A DNA stretch of 64,000 nt. Origin: Acidovorax sp. (GTDB taxonomy: Bacteria > Pseudomonadota > Gammaproteobacteria > Burkholderiales > Burkholderiaceae_C). The DNA lies in contig JAUXZO010000065.1 of the NCBI GenBank assembly GCA_030692685.1, forward strand, positions 25,952-89,951, read 5' to 3'. The translations under genes were made by a program, and so were the position numbers. The notes below the pieces were generated by a model. That model saw only the letters and a program-made list of their open reading frames with translations, was not told the origin of the DNA and did not search any database. Shown here piece by piece: positions 25,694-33,748 of the stretch; positions within the stretch are counted from its first letter, which is position 1, and every line of letters starts with the position of its first letter.

Positions 25694-26645
25694 GCAAGAA
25701 CTAAGCCCCGCCATCACCCGCCAATACATCGACGCCGTTGCCGTGTTCGATGCACTGGCTGAGGCCACCGAAGAAGCCGCCCAGGTGCGCGGCGGCATGT
25801 ACTGGCACGCGGGGCCAGCGTCGTCGCCAGAATCCAAATACCTAGTGCGCACCACGCCCGCCGGGGCCGAAACCAGTCTGGGCCCGCGCACGCCCGAGAC
25901 ACAGGCCATCTACGACAAATTCACCCAAAGAAAACAAATTAGTACCGAGCGTTTAACCGGCCTCAAAGCCGCGCTGGACCAGCAACAGCGCATGAACCGC
26001 GCACTGCGGGTCGGCAGGGTGGACCCGCTGGTGGTGGCACTGCTCAACCGTTTGGCCAGCACCCACCTCAGCGAGCACTTTCGCGTGGTCGGCACCCACG
26101 CCCTCTACGCCTACGAGGCCGCCGCCGGGGTGCGGCTGGATGCCGACGCGCTGGCCACGCGCGACATTGATTTGCTGTGGGACACCCGCAAACGCATCAT
26201 TTTTTCTACCCAGCTTGCACGGGTGGACAGCTCCATGCTGGGGGTGCTTAAAAAGGTGGACCCCACCTTTCGCATGCCTGCATTGAAGCGAAAGAGTCAG
26301 AAGTACACAGCGGTGAACAAAGACGGCTTTGACGTGGACATCATCCGGCGCGAGCAAACGGATGATGACCCCCACCCCATCAAGCTCAGCGACGCGGACG
26401 AGGACTTCTGGGTAGCCCAGGCCCGCCGCGCCAGCGTGCTGCTCGACTCGCCAGGGTTCTCTGCCGTCATCGTCGCCACCAACGGCACCATGGCCCGCAT
26501 GAACACCGTGCACCCGGCCACGTTTGTGACGTTCAAGCGATGGATGGCGGGGCAACGCGACCGCGACCCACTCAAGCGACGGCGGGATGTATTGCAGGCT
26601 GATGCGGTGCAGGCGATGCTGGAGCAATATTTGCCACAGGTTTAA
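25692..26645 (+). CDS. GSU2403-family nucleotidyltransferase-fold protein
   Basis: 317 residues from MQELSPAITRQYIDAVAVFD. A helical N-terminal half includes RGGMYWHAGPASSPESKYLV. The nucleotidyltransferase fold is visible at FRVVGTHALYAYEAAAGVRL and ATRDIDLLWDTRKR, where D-x-D carries the metal-binding acids, with a third acid in GFDVDIIRRE. This matches the GSU2403/NTP_transf_8 type as I remember it. Related folds include MNT and AbiEii toxins, which modify tRNA or proteins, so a toxin or defence role is possible but unproven. It stands alone, with an inverted repeat over its start codon and repeat copy 9 four bases after its stop. Confidence 0.8.
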   Translation: MQELSPAITRQYIDAVAVFDALAEATEEAAQVRGGMYWHAGPASSPESKYLVRTTPAGAETSLGPRTPETQAIYDKFTQRKQISTERLTGLKAALDQQQRMNRALRVGRVDPLVVALLNRLASTHLSEHFRVVGTHALYAYEAAAGVRLDADALATRDIDLLWDTRKRIIFSTQLARVDSSMLGVLKKVDPTFRMPALKRKSQKYTAVNKDGFDVDIIRREQTDDDPHPIKLSDADEDFWVAQARRASVLLDSPGFSAVIVATNGTMARMNTVHPATFVTFKRWMAGQRDRDPLKRRRDVLQADAVQAMLEQYLPQV

Positions 26646-26648
26646 GAG

Positions 26649-26698
26649 CCAAATTGGCCTCTAGCGCTTATGCAGTAAGCGCAAGCAGCTATCAAAAT
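26649..26698 (+). repeat. Oriented intergenic palindrome, copy 9
   Basis: CAAATTGGCCTCTAGCGCTT, then ATGCAGTAAGCGCAAGCAG and CTATCAAAAT. It starts four bases after the TAA at 26643-26645. Confidence 0.92.
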
Positions 26699-26703
26699 AG
26701 CGT

Positions 26704-26946
26704 TCAACGTTCAACCTGCACCTTCTTCCATGCCGCGAACTCCGAAGGCCGAAGCCCATAGCGCGCCAGCACGCCCTCATGCAAGCGGCGCAGTTCATCC
26801 ACGATGAGCGACTGCACGGCAGCGCCGTCGGGCTCGGGCACTCGCGCGGTTACGGCTTGGGCGATGGCGTGCAAGGCGTCTTCTCCTGGGCGCGTCACCA
26901 CCGCGTGGATGGTCTGCTTGATCAGATCGGGGTAGGCCAGTCGCAA
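26704..26946 (-). CDS. Hypothetical protein, possibly the 3' end of a truncated gene
   Basis: 80 residues from a TTG at 26944-26946. The frame continues upstream for about a dozen codons (KPTKAADKFDAGRA) to a TAG without any ATG or GTG. The sequence looks protein-like: AYPDLIKQTIHAVVTRPGED, a helical middle, and SEFAAWKKVQVER at the end, with no signal or metal motif. I do not recognise the family. The missing start codon and its place at the edge of a zone of broken genes suggest the tail of a larger gene, though a TTG start cannot be excluded. Confidence 0.4.
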   Translation of the reverse strand: MRLAYPDLIKQTIHAVVTRPGEDALHAIAQAVTARVPEPDGAAVQSLIVDELRRLHEGVLARYGLRPSEFAAWKKVQVER

Positions 26947-27096
26947 CGCTCGGCCGGCGTCAAATTTATCGGCTGCCTTGGTTGGTTTGCACTAACTGTC
27001 GGTTAGCAGGCTAGTTGGCTGCATGTGGCGCGATTTCTGAACTCGTGGCGCGATTCTGGCGAATTGCGCCATTGGCAGCTCTGCGGAGGCGGAGGC

Positions 27097-27553
27097 TTAC
27101 AGATATGGCCGCATGACATTGGCCAGGCGGCACACGGTATCAAACCACGACGGGTCGCCTGCGGTGGGGACATGCTTGGCCTCGGCCAACTGCGCAGCAG
27201 CTTGCTGCGGGTCGCGCGCATGATCCAGCGCGTTCGCCAACCCATCGCGCTCTTTGTTGACCGCGCCCAAAGCCTCCGTTACCGGCGGCTTGCAGGCGCA
27301 CCTCAGCGGCAGCGGGCTGGGCCTGTAAGGCCTGAATCGCCGCATCTTTGCGGGCGGCAGCGCCTTGCAGCGCATTGGCGAGCTTGGCTTCGGCCAAGGC
27401 AATCGCGTCGCGCTTTTCCCGCTCGGCCAGCTCAAGCCGCTCGTGCAACTGTTTATCAAAATCGCCATCGCGCACCTGCTTGAGGATGTTTGCGTACCCC
27501 GCTTCGTCGATCTTGAAGGCTTTGTTGCAGTGGGGGCAGATGATTTCATGCAT
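27097..27553 (-). pseudogene. Truncated, frameshifted DUF2130-family gene
   Basis: The ATG at 27551-27553 starts MHEIICPHCNKAFKIDEAGY, the zinc-finger opening typical of DUF2130 proteins, followed by a coiled coil (EREKRDAIALAEAKLANALQ). Near residue 110 the family sequence jumps to another frame and continues as VTEALGAVNKERDGLANALD, then stops matching and ends after DTVCRLANVMRPYL. Full-length members are several hundred residues with a nuclease-like C-terminal domain, which is absent here. I conclude that the gene has lost its 3' part and carries a frameshift. It lies 80 bases downstream of the AAA ATPase gene on the same strand. Confidence 0.75.
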
Positions 27554-27633
27554 GGGGAATAGGCCTCTTTTTTTGGTTGGACTGGTATGGGTAAATCGCA
27601 TTTGGGGAACATTGACCATCCCCAATGCATTAC

Positions 27634-28908
27634 CTACTGAAGCGCAGAAACAGCCGCATACAAGTTTCGAAGGTGCTCAGATCCCATGTCCAAAATTGGT
27701 TCAAACATAAAAGAATTGAGATGAATATTCTCGGGAGTCATAAGGTTTACTTGTTCAAGTAAATCAACCTCGCCAACGCTACCGACTGATAGCGTCTTGT
27801 ACTTCTTCAGCAGCTCTAGAGTCTGATTTTCTTGGATTGCATTGACAAACGGCAAATCGTTTATGCGTGCAATCATGTGGCTTTCTGCTCTTAGTCTGAT
27901 GGCGATCGACAAAACAATTTTGTTTTCAAGTTCAGCGTTTTCCAGGGCTTCAATTGCGATTTTCTGGGCAGACTCGTAAATCAAATCTATTACCGGCTTG
28001 GATGGTTCATTCAAAACGAGGTTTTGTTTGTCGACAAGAATTCTCTTGTACAGGTCCTCAAGGTTTTTGCATGTGATGCTGAATGTGTCAGGCTTGATAT
28101 GCAGCAATGATGTAAGGACTTCGTAGTCAGCCTGTTGCCCTGAATACTCAGCTAAGTTTCTGACAAATGGAATGGCGGAGATGCAATAACGTGGCTTTGC
28201 AAGATTATTCTTCCAGAACAAAAATGGATTCTTCTGATACTGCTCTTCAGAGAGAATGATAGTTCTACCGTTTCGTTGAGCATGTAGGCGCTTCTTGCGT
28301 TGCACATTCAATCGACTGCCAACAGTACGATGAAAATCAAAATTGTGTGAAAGAAAAATGCATTTAAATTTTCCAGAGTTCGCTATGTCTCTGAGGTACT
28401 CAATGATTGCGTATTTGTTCTTGTAGTCAAACGAATCGGCAATGTCATCTACAAGCAGAATTGTTTCTATTTCCTGCTTCTGTCGGGTGTGGATTTCAAA
28501 GAGGATATTTAGGATATACAGGGCACGCTTTTCACCCTGGCTTAGAACTTTTAGTAGTGCATCTCGGTCAACAGAGCCGCTGCTTTCGTTATCAGCGAAG
28601 ATAAAGGCGATCTGAGGTGCAGAGCCTTTTAGGATGACGTCATCCTGATTGGCAACACGCATCGTGAACGGGACTGAAAAGCGTCGATTGAACATTGCGA
28701 CGACGGTCTCCCAATCAGTTCTCTCAGCTTTTGCTTGTGCCACCGATGTCTCAATAATTCCCTTGCCATTTTTGTACTCTTCACAGAGCTGAATGAACAG
28801 TTCTTTTTGATCGATCAAATAGGCAACCCAGATTTCCTTTTGTAGTTTCTTGAAGTCTTGCAACGAAGGAAGAATGTGTTGATTGTCAAACAGATAGTCT
28901 CGAAATTT
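27634..28908 (-). pseudogene. AAA ATPase, C-terminal part (after in-frame TGA)
   Basis: This is the direct continuation of the frame at 28909-29790 after a single TGA (28909-28911). It begins KFRDYLFDNQHILPSLQDFK and runs about 425 residues to a normal stop at 27634. The signature-like LSQGEKRALYILNILFEI and Walker B ILLVDDIADSFDYKNKYAII are intact, followed by CIFLSHNFDFHRTV (switch His). The C-terminal 200 residues are helical with no known domain. A TTG at 28863 could restart translation, but the product would lack the P-loop. The DNA is clearly more AT-rich than flanking genes, suggesting horizontal origin. Confidence 0.75.
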
Positions 28909-29790
28909 TCATAAGTCATCGTTTTGAATTTTCTTGTCTATTGCGTCAAACTTTCCTGCGAGATCTTTGTCAGCAAAAATCTTCTGCTTTTCGCCATCAA
29001 TTTTTTTCGTTAGTTCGTCGGCCGATTCAATGCGCTCTTCGCCCTTGCTCGTTTTCAAGTTGACAGAATGCTGAGCAGCAAAAAATCCGTTGGACGCTAA
29101 TTGCTTATTGACAGTGCTAGCGTGATAGTGATTGAAGGCTTTGCTGAGGATGGGGGACTGCGACACAAGATCGTTGTACTTTGAGATGTACTCCTGAAGT
29201 TGACTGGCAATTGCTCCGGATTCCAGAAATGCGAGCGTCTTCTCATTAAAAAGTTCTCCGTAGACGATGTTTGGAAGGTCGCTAGCCACACCTGCTTCAA
29301 CCTCGTCTCGAACCGCCTCAATTCCGTCAAGAGCAGACTTTTTATTGAAGCATCGGCAGAACTCGGATTCGGCGGTGACAGTTCGCCCTGTTAGCCCTGA
29401 GAGTTGTTTGAGCTTGGCGAAAAGATTCTGGTGTTTGTCAGAGATGGCTTTCAGCGCTGCATCGTATTGCTTTTTCAGAAGCTGATTGACCAACAGAAGC
29501 GAAGTCTTCTCCGAACTGAAGTCTTGGTTGTACGGCTCGATAACGAAAACATTCGCCGCTTCAACATCTTTGCCATCGTCATATGTGACGTCGCGGCGAT
29601 TGGGGCGTTCGGGAAATATCAAGTCAGATGTCGGCCTTCCCTTCGCTATGTCATCAAAGGTCTTGGAGAGCGACGTTTTCATAAATCCATTGGGTGCATA
29701 GATGGCGTAAACATCCGAAGTCGTGAAGTCAAAACTGTATTCCAACTTGCTGATGCCATAGCAGTTTTCGAGATTGGCATTGATTTTCAT
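28909..29790 (-). pseudogene. AAA ATPase, N-terminal part with P-loop (ends at in-frame TGA)
   Basis: 293 residues from MKINANLENCYGISKLEYSF. The P-loop is a variant, YAPNGFMKTSLSKTF, in which A-P-N-G-F-M-K-T replaces GxxGxGKS. A coiled-coil region follows (QLLKKQYDAALKAISDKHQN). The frame ends KIQNDDL then TGA, and resumes in the same frame with KFRDYLF; a CGA arginine codon would restore one 718-residue protein. ABC-type AAA ATPases of this kind resemble anti-phage ATPases such as RloC/PrrC-like or AAA_13 proteins, though no nuclease domain is recognisable. It is probably inactivated. It lies 65 bases after the KTSC gene stop. Confidence 0.75.
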
Positions 29791-29855
29791 GGAGCACTTT
29801 TAAGGAATTGAGGCAAATTGCAGTAATTGAGGGCTGAAGAGTGGTTGCGCATTTG

Positions 29856-30056
29856 CTAGCACTGGTATCTGTCCTTGATGTGCGAGTTGTAGTAAGTACC
29901 TTTGGATAAAGCGCGGTGGAGTCCTTCAAAGATATTTTTCGGGACTCGACAAAAGTCGTAGGTGTGCCCCTGCTTAAAAGTGATCTTCATTCGCATGTTT
30001 TGCTCGTCATATCCAATGGCCACGATGGCTGTTGAGTTAACCCGAATCATTTCCAT
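29856..30056 (-). CDS. KTSC-domain protein
   Basis: 66 residues from the ATG at 30054-30056, with AAGGAA seven bases upstream. The frame is open to an earlier ATG at 30110, but the KTSC domain starts at MEMIRVNSTAIVAIGYDEQN and fills the shorter form. The signature S-x-x-I-x-x-I-G-Y-D, then FKQGHTYDFCRVPKNIFEGL and SKGTYYNSHIKDRY, covers the whole domain named after its conserved K-T-S-C positions. KTSC domains occur alone or fused to enzymes in mobile or defence contexts; their function is unknown. It lies in the AT-rich patch with the broken ATPase gene and could belong to the same unit. Confidence 0.85.
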   Translation of the reverse strand: MEMIRVNSTAIVAIGYDEQNMRMKITFKQGHTYDFCRVPKNIFEGLHRALSKGTYYNSHIKDRYQC

Positions 30057-30124
30057 GAAATTCCTTTGTTTGTCCGATTGAACAATGTGTTTTTCAATTG
30101 AGCGAATCAAGTTACCGTAGCCCT

Positions 30125-30480
30125 CTATGTCTGCAACCGTGTCCCAAATCCGCTGCGTCCACTTACAGTGACAACTATCCTCTGCGTAGCCCGCGTCGCC
30201 GCCACATAAAACACCCGCGCCGCTTCCTGCTCATCCTCGCCCGGCGCAGGCATGTGCCCCACGCCGGGTAGCGCCACCACCGGGAACTCCAGGCCCTTGC
30301 TGACCTTCATGGTCATGACCTGAATGGCGTCTGCGCCGGGTTTGTAGTCGCCGCTGCGTTTGCGCGCGCGGTGCGGCAACTTGCGTTGGGCCAGGGCGCT
30401 GGCGCATAGGTCCATGGTCTTCCAGCCCGCGCATAGCACGGCCTTGTCGCCGCAGGCCAAAGTCGTAGTTGTGAGTAACG
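30125..30480 (-). pseudogene. Remnant of a UvrD-like helicase, C-terminal motifs only
   Basis: The frame carries late superfamily-1 helicase motifs: AVLCAGWKTMDLCASALAQR, then VMTMKVSKGLEFPVVALPGV (motif V) and EAARVFYVAATRAT (motif VI). It ends at TAG 30125-30127 after GFGTRLQT, which looks like an authentic C-terminus. The nucleotide-binding half is absent: before AVLCAG the frame has only a short unrelated leader. It is therefore a 5'-truncated remnant. The likely missing N-terminus is the 51-residue frame at 31358-31513, with a DUF6216-like gene in between. Confidence 0.75.
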
Positions 30481-30503
30481 GGTTGAGTAACAAAGCTCTT
30501 CCC

Positions 30504-31358
30504 TCAGTCTTTAGATGCAAGGAAATTCAGCTCAGCCTGTACACCCGGCATAGCGGGCGACAAACCTCGGGCTGCCAGTTCTTTGGCGTTGAAGACCCTG
30601 TTCAAAACGACAACGGCACGGACTAAAAGAACGAGGCAGAACAACGCACATGCCAGCAAAGACCAGCGCTGCTCCTTCAACTTAGACGCCAGATGCTCCG
30701 GCCACTCTTTCGCCAGCAGCATCTGACACAACGTCTCTACTTCCCCCTCAGCAAAGGTCGTGCGCGCAGCATTGGCGGCCAACGGCTGCTCACAGTCGCT
30801 TTTTCTCAAGGGTTGTCGGTTAAAGAACAAGGGAGGCCACATGGTCTGCGCGGATGCCTCAGTTGCAGTGAAGCTGCGTTGCGTCGCCTTGATCGTGAAG
30901 GGCACTTGTGGGATCAGCATGAGCCAAACGCACAACAACGCTCCAATCAGGAACAGCATGGTTGCAGTGGCGTGGGCAAGAAGGTAGGGGCGCGAGGGCA
31001 ACTGGTGCTTTCGCACTTGCCGAAGCCCGGTATCAAAGTAGTCTCCACACGCTGCAACCTTGCGCAAATCAACGCGGTTGAGCTGTGCCCACTGAATCAA
31101 CTGATGCGCCTCGGCCAAGCTGGAAGCCTGCACACCCGAGAACATGCGAAACGACATGAGGTTGGTCTGCTCGTCGACATACGCGCGGATCGCTGGGTCA
31201 GAAATCTCGTGGTTGCCGTGCACCAGCAACCAGGCGCGTCGCAGCAGGCTGTGCAATGACACCGTGCGCCAAACAACGACAGCAAAGCCGACCAGCAGGA
31301 CCAGGGGAATGAAGGCGGCGATGGCACCGCCAAACTGCGTAATGCTTGCGAAGTCCAT
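30504..31358 (-). CDS. DUF6216-like membrane protein
   Basis: 284 residues with three hydrophobic segments: IAAFIPLVLLVGFAVVVW near the N-terminus, ATATMLFLIGALLCVWLML mid-way, and LLACALFCLVLLVRAVVVL near the C-terminus. Between the first two lies LLRRAWLLVHGNHEISDPAI, then DEQTNLMSFRMFSGVQ, which I recall from DUF6216 proteins of Burkholderiales; this is from memory and not checked. The cytoplasmic or periplasmic loops are charged. Function is unknown. Its ATG overlaps the stop of the small upstream frame as TAATG (31356-31360), so translation is probably coupled. It sits between two pieces of a broken helicase gene. Confidence 0.7.
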   Translation of the reverse strand: MDFASITQFGGAIAAFIPLVLLVGFAVVVWRTVSLHSLLRRAWLLVHGNHEISDPAIRAYVDEQTNLMSFRMFSGVQASSLAEAHQLIQWAQLNRVDLRKVAACGDYFDTGLRQVRKHQLPSRPYLLAHATATMLFLIGALLCVWLMLIPQVPFTIKATQRSFTATEASAQTMWPPLFFNRQPLRKSDCEQPLAANAARTTFAEGEVETLCQMLLAKEWPEHLASKLKEQRWSLLACALFCLVLLVRAVVVLNRVFNAKELAARGLSPAMPGVQAELNFLASKD

Positions 31359-31513
31359 TACGCGGCGTTGAGCAGGGATTGCTCACCATTGCAAAAGCAG
31401 GTGAGCAGCCGGTGGCCGTCTTCTAGTTTTGGGTCCAATAGCTGCGCAAACAGCTTTTCGCGGCCTGTCTTTCGCGCACGACGTGTCCCGATTGCAGGTA
31501 TCAACGTTGCCAT
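31358..31513 (-). CDS. 51-residue frame coupled to the DUF6216-like gene (possible helicase N-terminus)
   Basis: The ATG at 31511-31513 has GGGAGG about 12 bases upstream. The product starts MATLIPAIGTRRARKTGREK, then LFAQLLDPKLEDGHRLLTCF, and ends at a TAA that shares its last base with the next ATG (TAATG). The opening M-A-T-L-I-P-A recalls the start of NERD/UvrD-type helicases, whose C-terminal remnant lies at 30125-30480; this similarity is from memory and weak. Either it is a leftover gene start that now drives the coupled downstream gene, or it is a genuine small partner protein. Confidence 0.5.
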   Translation of the reverse strand: MATLIPAIGTRRARKTGREKLFAQLLDPKLEDGHRLLTCFCNGEQSLLNAA

Positions 31514-31662
31514 GTCCCCAACGACCTCCCACTCTTATGTATAAATTTGTTAATGCACTGTAGGGGGTGTGCTGGCTCGGCGCAATCTTTGGATGTCCGG
31601 TCCGTTGGGCGAGGCGGATGCAGCGGGTTGAAGGGCGCTGCATACCCAAACTGTAGAAAACT

Positions 31663-31715
31663 CAAGCCAAATTGGCCTCTAGCGCTTATCTATCAAGCGC
31701 TAGCAGCTATCAAAA
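31663..31715 (+). repeat. Oriented intergenic palindrome, copy 10
   Basis: AAATTGGCCTCTAGCGCTTA, then TCTATCAAGCGCTAGCAGC and TATCAAAAC. It lies 82 bases upstream of the MFS gene start. Confidence 0.92.
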
Positions 31716-31796
31716 CCATATCAATCAGCGCTGCAGCCCGTGCGCATTGGCGGCACACAGCCCGCCCCCACACCCCCGTCGAGTAAATTGCACCGC

Positions 31797-33149
31797 ATGC
31801 CCCAAGCCCCTGCTTCCCCCACCCCCACATCCACCGCCGCCCCGGCATCCCTCATCGACTCGCGCCAAGCGGCCTGGCGCCTGCTCATTACGCTGGGCCT
31901 GGTCGTGCTGGGCAACAGCAGCATGTACGTGGTGTCAGTAGTGCTGCCCGCCGTGCAGGCCGAGTTTGGGGTGGGCCGCGCGGATGCGTCGCTGCCTTAC
32001 ACGCTGATGATGGTGTGCCTGGGGATTGGCGGGCTGTGGACGGGGCGGCTGGCCGACAAGCATGGGCTGATGCCGGTGTTGTGTGTGGGGGCGGTGGGGG
32101 TGTGCGGTGGGTTTGTGTGGGCGGGGTTGTCGGGCAGCATTTGGATATTTGGGTTGGCCCATGGGTTGATGGGGCTGATTGGTGCGTCGGCCACGTTCGC
32201 GCCGTTGCTGGCTGACACGGCGCTGTGGTGGAACAAGCGGCGCGGCATTGCGGTGGCGATTTGTGCCAGCGGCAATTACATCGCCGGGGCGCTGTGGCCG
32301 CCCATCGTGCAGCACGGTGTGGAGACGATTGGCTGGCGCCCGACCTATGTGCTGATGGGGCTGGTGTGTGGCGCGGGCATGCTGATTTTGGCGACGCGCA
32401 TGCGCCAGCGGCCGCCGTTGGTGGTGTTGGCGCCGGTGGGTGGCACGGCAGCGGGTGCGGCAACGGGTGCGGGTGAAGTGGATGGGGCTGTGGGTGCTGC
32501 AGCCGCGGCGGTGGTAGACCGCAGCCGCCCGTTTGGCCTGCGCCCTGCGCATGCGCAGTTGTTGTTGTGTGTGGCGGGCGTGGCGTGTTGTGTGGCCATG
32601 GCGATGCCGCAGGTGCACATCGTGGCGTATTGCACCGACCTGGGTTTTGGCGCGGCGCGCGGGGCCGAGATGCTGTCGCTGATGCTGGCCTGCGGCATTG
32701 TCAGCCGCCTGGTGTCGGGCGTGGTGTGCGACCGCATTGGCGGCATTCGCACGCTGCTGTGGGGATCGGCGCTGCAGGGTGTGGCGCTGGTGCTGTTCTT
32801 GCCGTTCGACGGGCTGGTGCCGCTGTATGTGATTTCAGCCATGTTTGGGCTGTTTCAGGGCGGCATCGTGCCGTCTTACGCCATCATCGTGCGCGAGTAT
32901 TTCCCGCCGCAAGAGGCGGGCGCCCGGGTGGGCGCGGTCATCATGGCCACGCTGGTGGGCATGGCGCTGGGGGGCTGGATGTCGGGCTGGGTGTTTGACG
33001 TGACGGGCAGCTACCACGCGGCATTCATCAACGGCATGGGGTGGAATCTGCTGAACCTGTCGATTGTGGGGTGGCTGTATTGGCGGGTGCGGGGGCAGGC
33101 GGCGGGGCGGTTAGCCGTGGGTGCAGGTGCAGGTGCAGGTGCGAGGTGA
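31797..33149 (+). CDS. MFS transporter
   Basis: 450 residues from the ATG at 31797 (MPQAPASPTPTSTAAPASLI). Twelve hydrophobic segments are visible, starting LLITLGLVVLGNSSMYVVSV. The MFS loop 2-3 motif appears as GRLADKHGLMPVL (G-x-x-x-D-x-x-G), repeated in the second half as VCDRIGGIRTLL. A central 45-residue loop is rich in Gly and Ala. The helix-4 segment GLIGASATFAPLLADTALWW and the overall layout recall the monocarboxylate/oxalate-formate group, but the substrate is unknown. The C-terminal tail is a Gly-Ala repeat (GAGAGAGAR) encoded by a short GGTGCA tandem repeat. Confidence 0.88.
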   Translation: MPQAPASPTPTSTAAPASLIDSRQAAWRLLITLGLVVLGNSSMYVVSVVLPAVQAEFGVGRADASLPYTLMMVCLGIGGLWTGRLADKHGLMPVLCVGAVGVCGGFVWAGLSGSIWIFGLAHGLMGLIGASATFAPLLADTALWWNKRRGIAVAICASGNYIAGALWPPIVQHGVETIGWRPTYVLMGLVCGAGMLILATRMRQRPPLVVLAPVGGTAAGAATGAGEVDGAVGAAAAAVVDRSRPFGLRPAHAQLLLCVAGVACCVAMAMPQVHIVAYCTDLGFGAARGAEMLSLMLACGIVSRLVSGVVCDRIGGIRTLLWGSALQGVALVLFLPFDGLVPLYVISAMFGLFQGGIVPSYAIIVREYFPPQEAGARVGAVIMATLVGMALGGWMSGWVFDVTGSYHAAFINGMGWNLLNLSIVGWLYWRVRGQAAGRLAVGAGAGAGAR

Positions 33150-33170
33150 TTGGTGGCGGGGCTATATTTC

Positions 33171-33219
33171 AAGCCTAATTGGCCTCTAGCGCTTATCTAG
33201 CCTGCGCTAGTAGCTATTG
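33171..33219 (+). repeat. Oriented intergenic palindrome, copy 11
   Basis: AATTGGCCTCTAGCGCTTAT, then CTAGCCTGCGCTAGTAGCT and ATTGATT. It starts 22 bases after the MFS stop. Confidence 0.85.
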
Positions 33220-33320
33220 ATTGATGAGCGAACTGCGCTGATCACACGACGAAGCTCGTAGGCGTCATGGCGGTTGCTCCGTTGCTGGCGATGTGTTGCT
33301 ATCGCTCAGCAAAAATATTG

Positions 33321-33370
33321 GTCAAATTGGCCTCTAGCGCTTATGCAACAAGCGCTAGTAGCTATGAATT
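33321..33370 (+). repeat. Oriented intergenic palindrome, copy 12
   Basis: CAAATTGGCCTCTAGCGCTT, then ATGCAACAAGCGCTAGTAG and CTATGAATT. It is the second copy in the 599-base gap between the MFS and phosphatase genes. Confidence 0.92.
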
Positions 33371-33420
33371 AATGAGTACTAAGGGCTACTCTGCACCTCA
33401 GGCAAGCCAGGGGGGTCAGT

Positions 33421-33597
33421 GGGCCTAGGGACGTCCTGCATAACTCCCTGCGGTCTGTGATAGCGCGGGCTCGGGCGGTCCGCTGCGTTGCTTTTCTTGC
33501 CAATAGCACGGCTATTGCCTGCAAAAAGACGCCTTGCGGCCCATCCCGATCCGCACTACCACCGCCTCGCGAGGGTTATGCAGGACATCCCTAGCCC
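33421..33597. mobile_element. 177-bp palindromic MITE-like element or decayed IS
   Basis: The left end CTAGGGACGTCCTGCATAAC and the right end GTTATGCAGGACATCCCTAG are inverted repeats with one mismatch in 20, extending to about 30 bp with further mismatches. Between them a second palindrome centres on CAATAGC-ACG-GCTATTG, flanked by partly complementary arms (CCGCTGCG with CTTGCGG). The element encodes nothing. Symmetry over its whole length suggests a non-autonomous miniature transposon or the fused ends of an insertion sequence. Confidence 0.55.
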
Positions 33598-33665
33598 AGC
33601 CAGGGGCGCTGCAGGCGATCAGCCGCGCGGAGGAATCTATCAGCGTGGGCGAGGCGCTAGGCTAA

Positions 33666-33705
33666 CGTGCCAAAAACCAGCACGATCATGCCAATTTTTG
33701 GCACG
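33666..33705. promoter_or_regulatory. Inverted repeat downstream of the phosphatase gene
   Basis: CGTGCCAAAAA and TTTTTGGCACG form perfect 11-bp arms 18 bases apart, 44 bases beyond the stop of the reverse-strand phosphatase gene. It could be a terminator without a separate T-run, or an operator left from a lost gene. Confidence 0.4.
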
Positions 33706-33748
33706 TTTGCGCCGGGCTGCATGCGCCGCCAGCGCCCCGTCGGCAGCG

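Noticed and set aside
28863..28919. Frameshift as the cause of the AAA ATPase split
   Set aside because: Both parts are in the same frame (29790 and 28863 differ by a multiple of three), so the break is a single in-frame TGA and not a shift.
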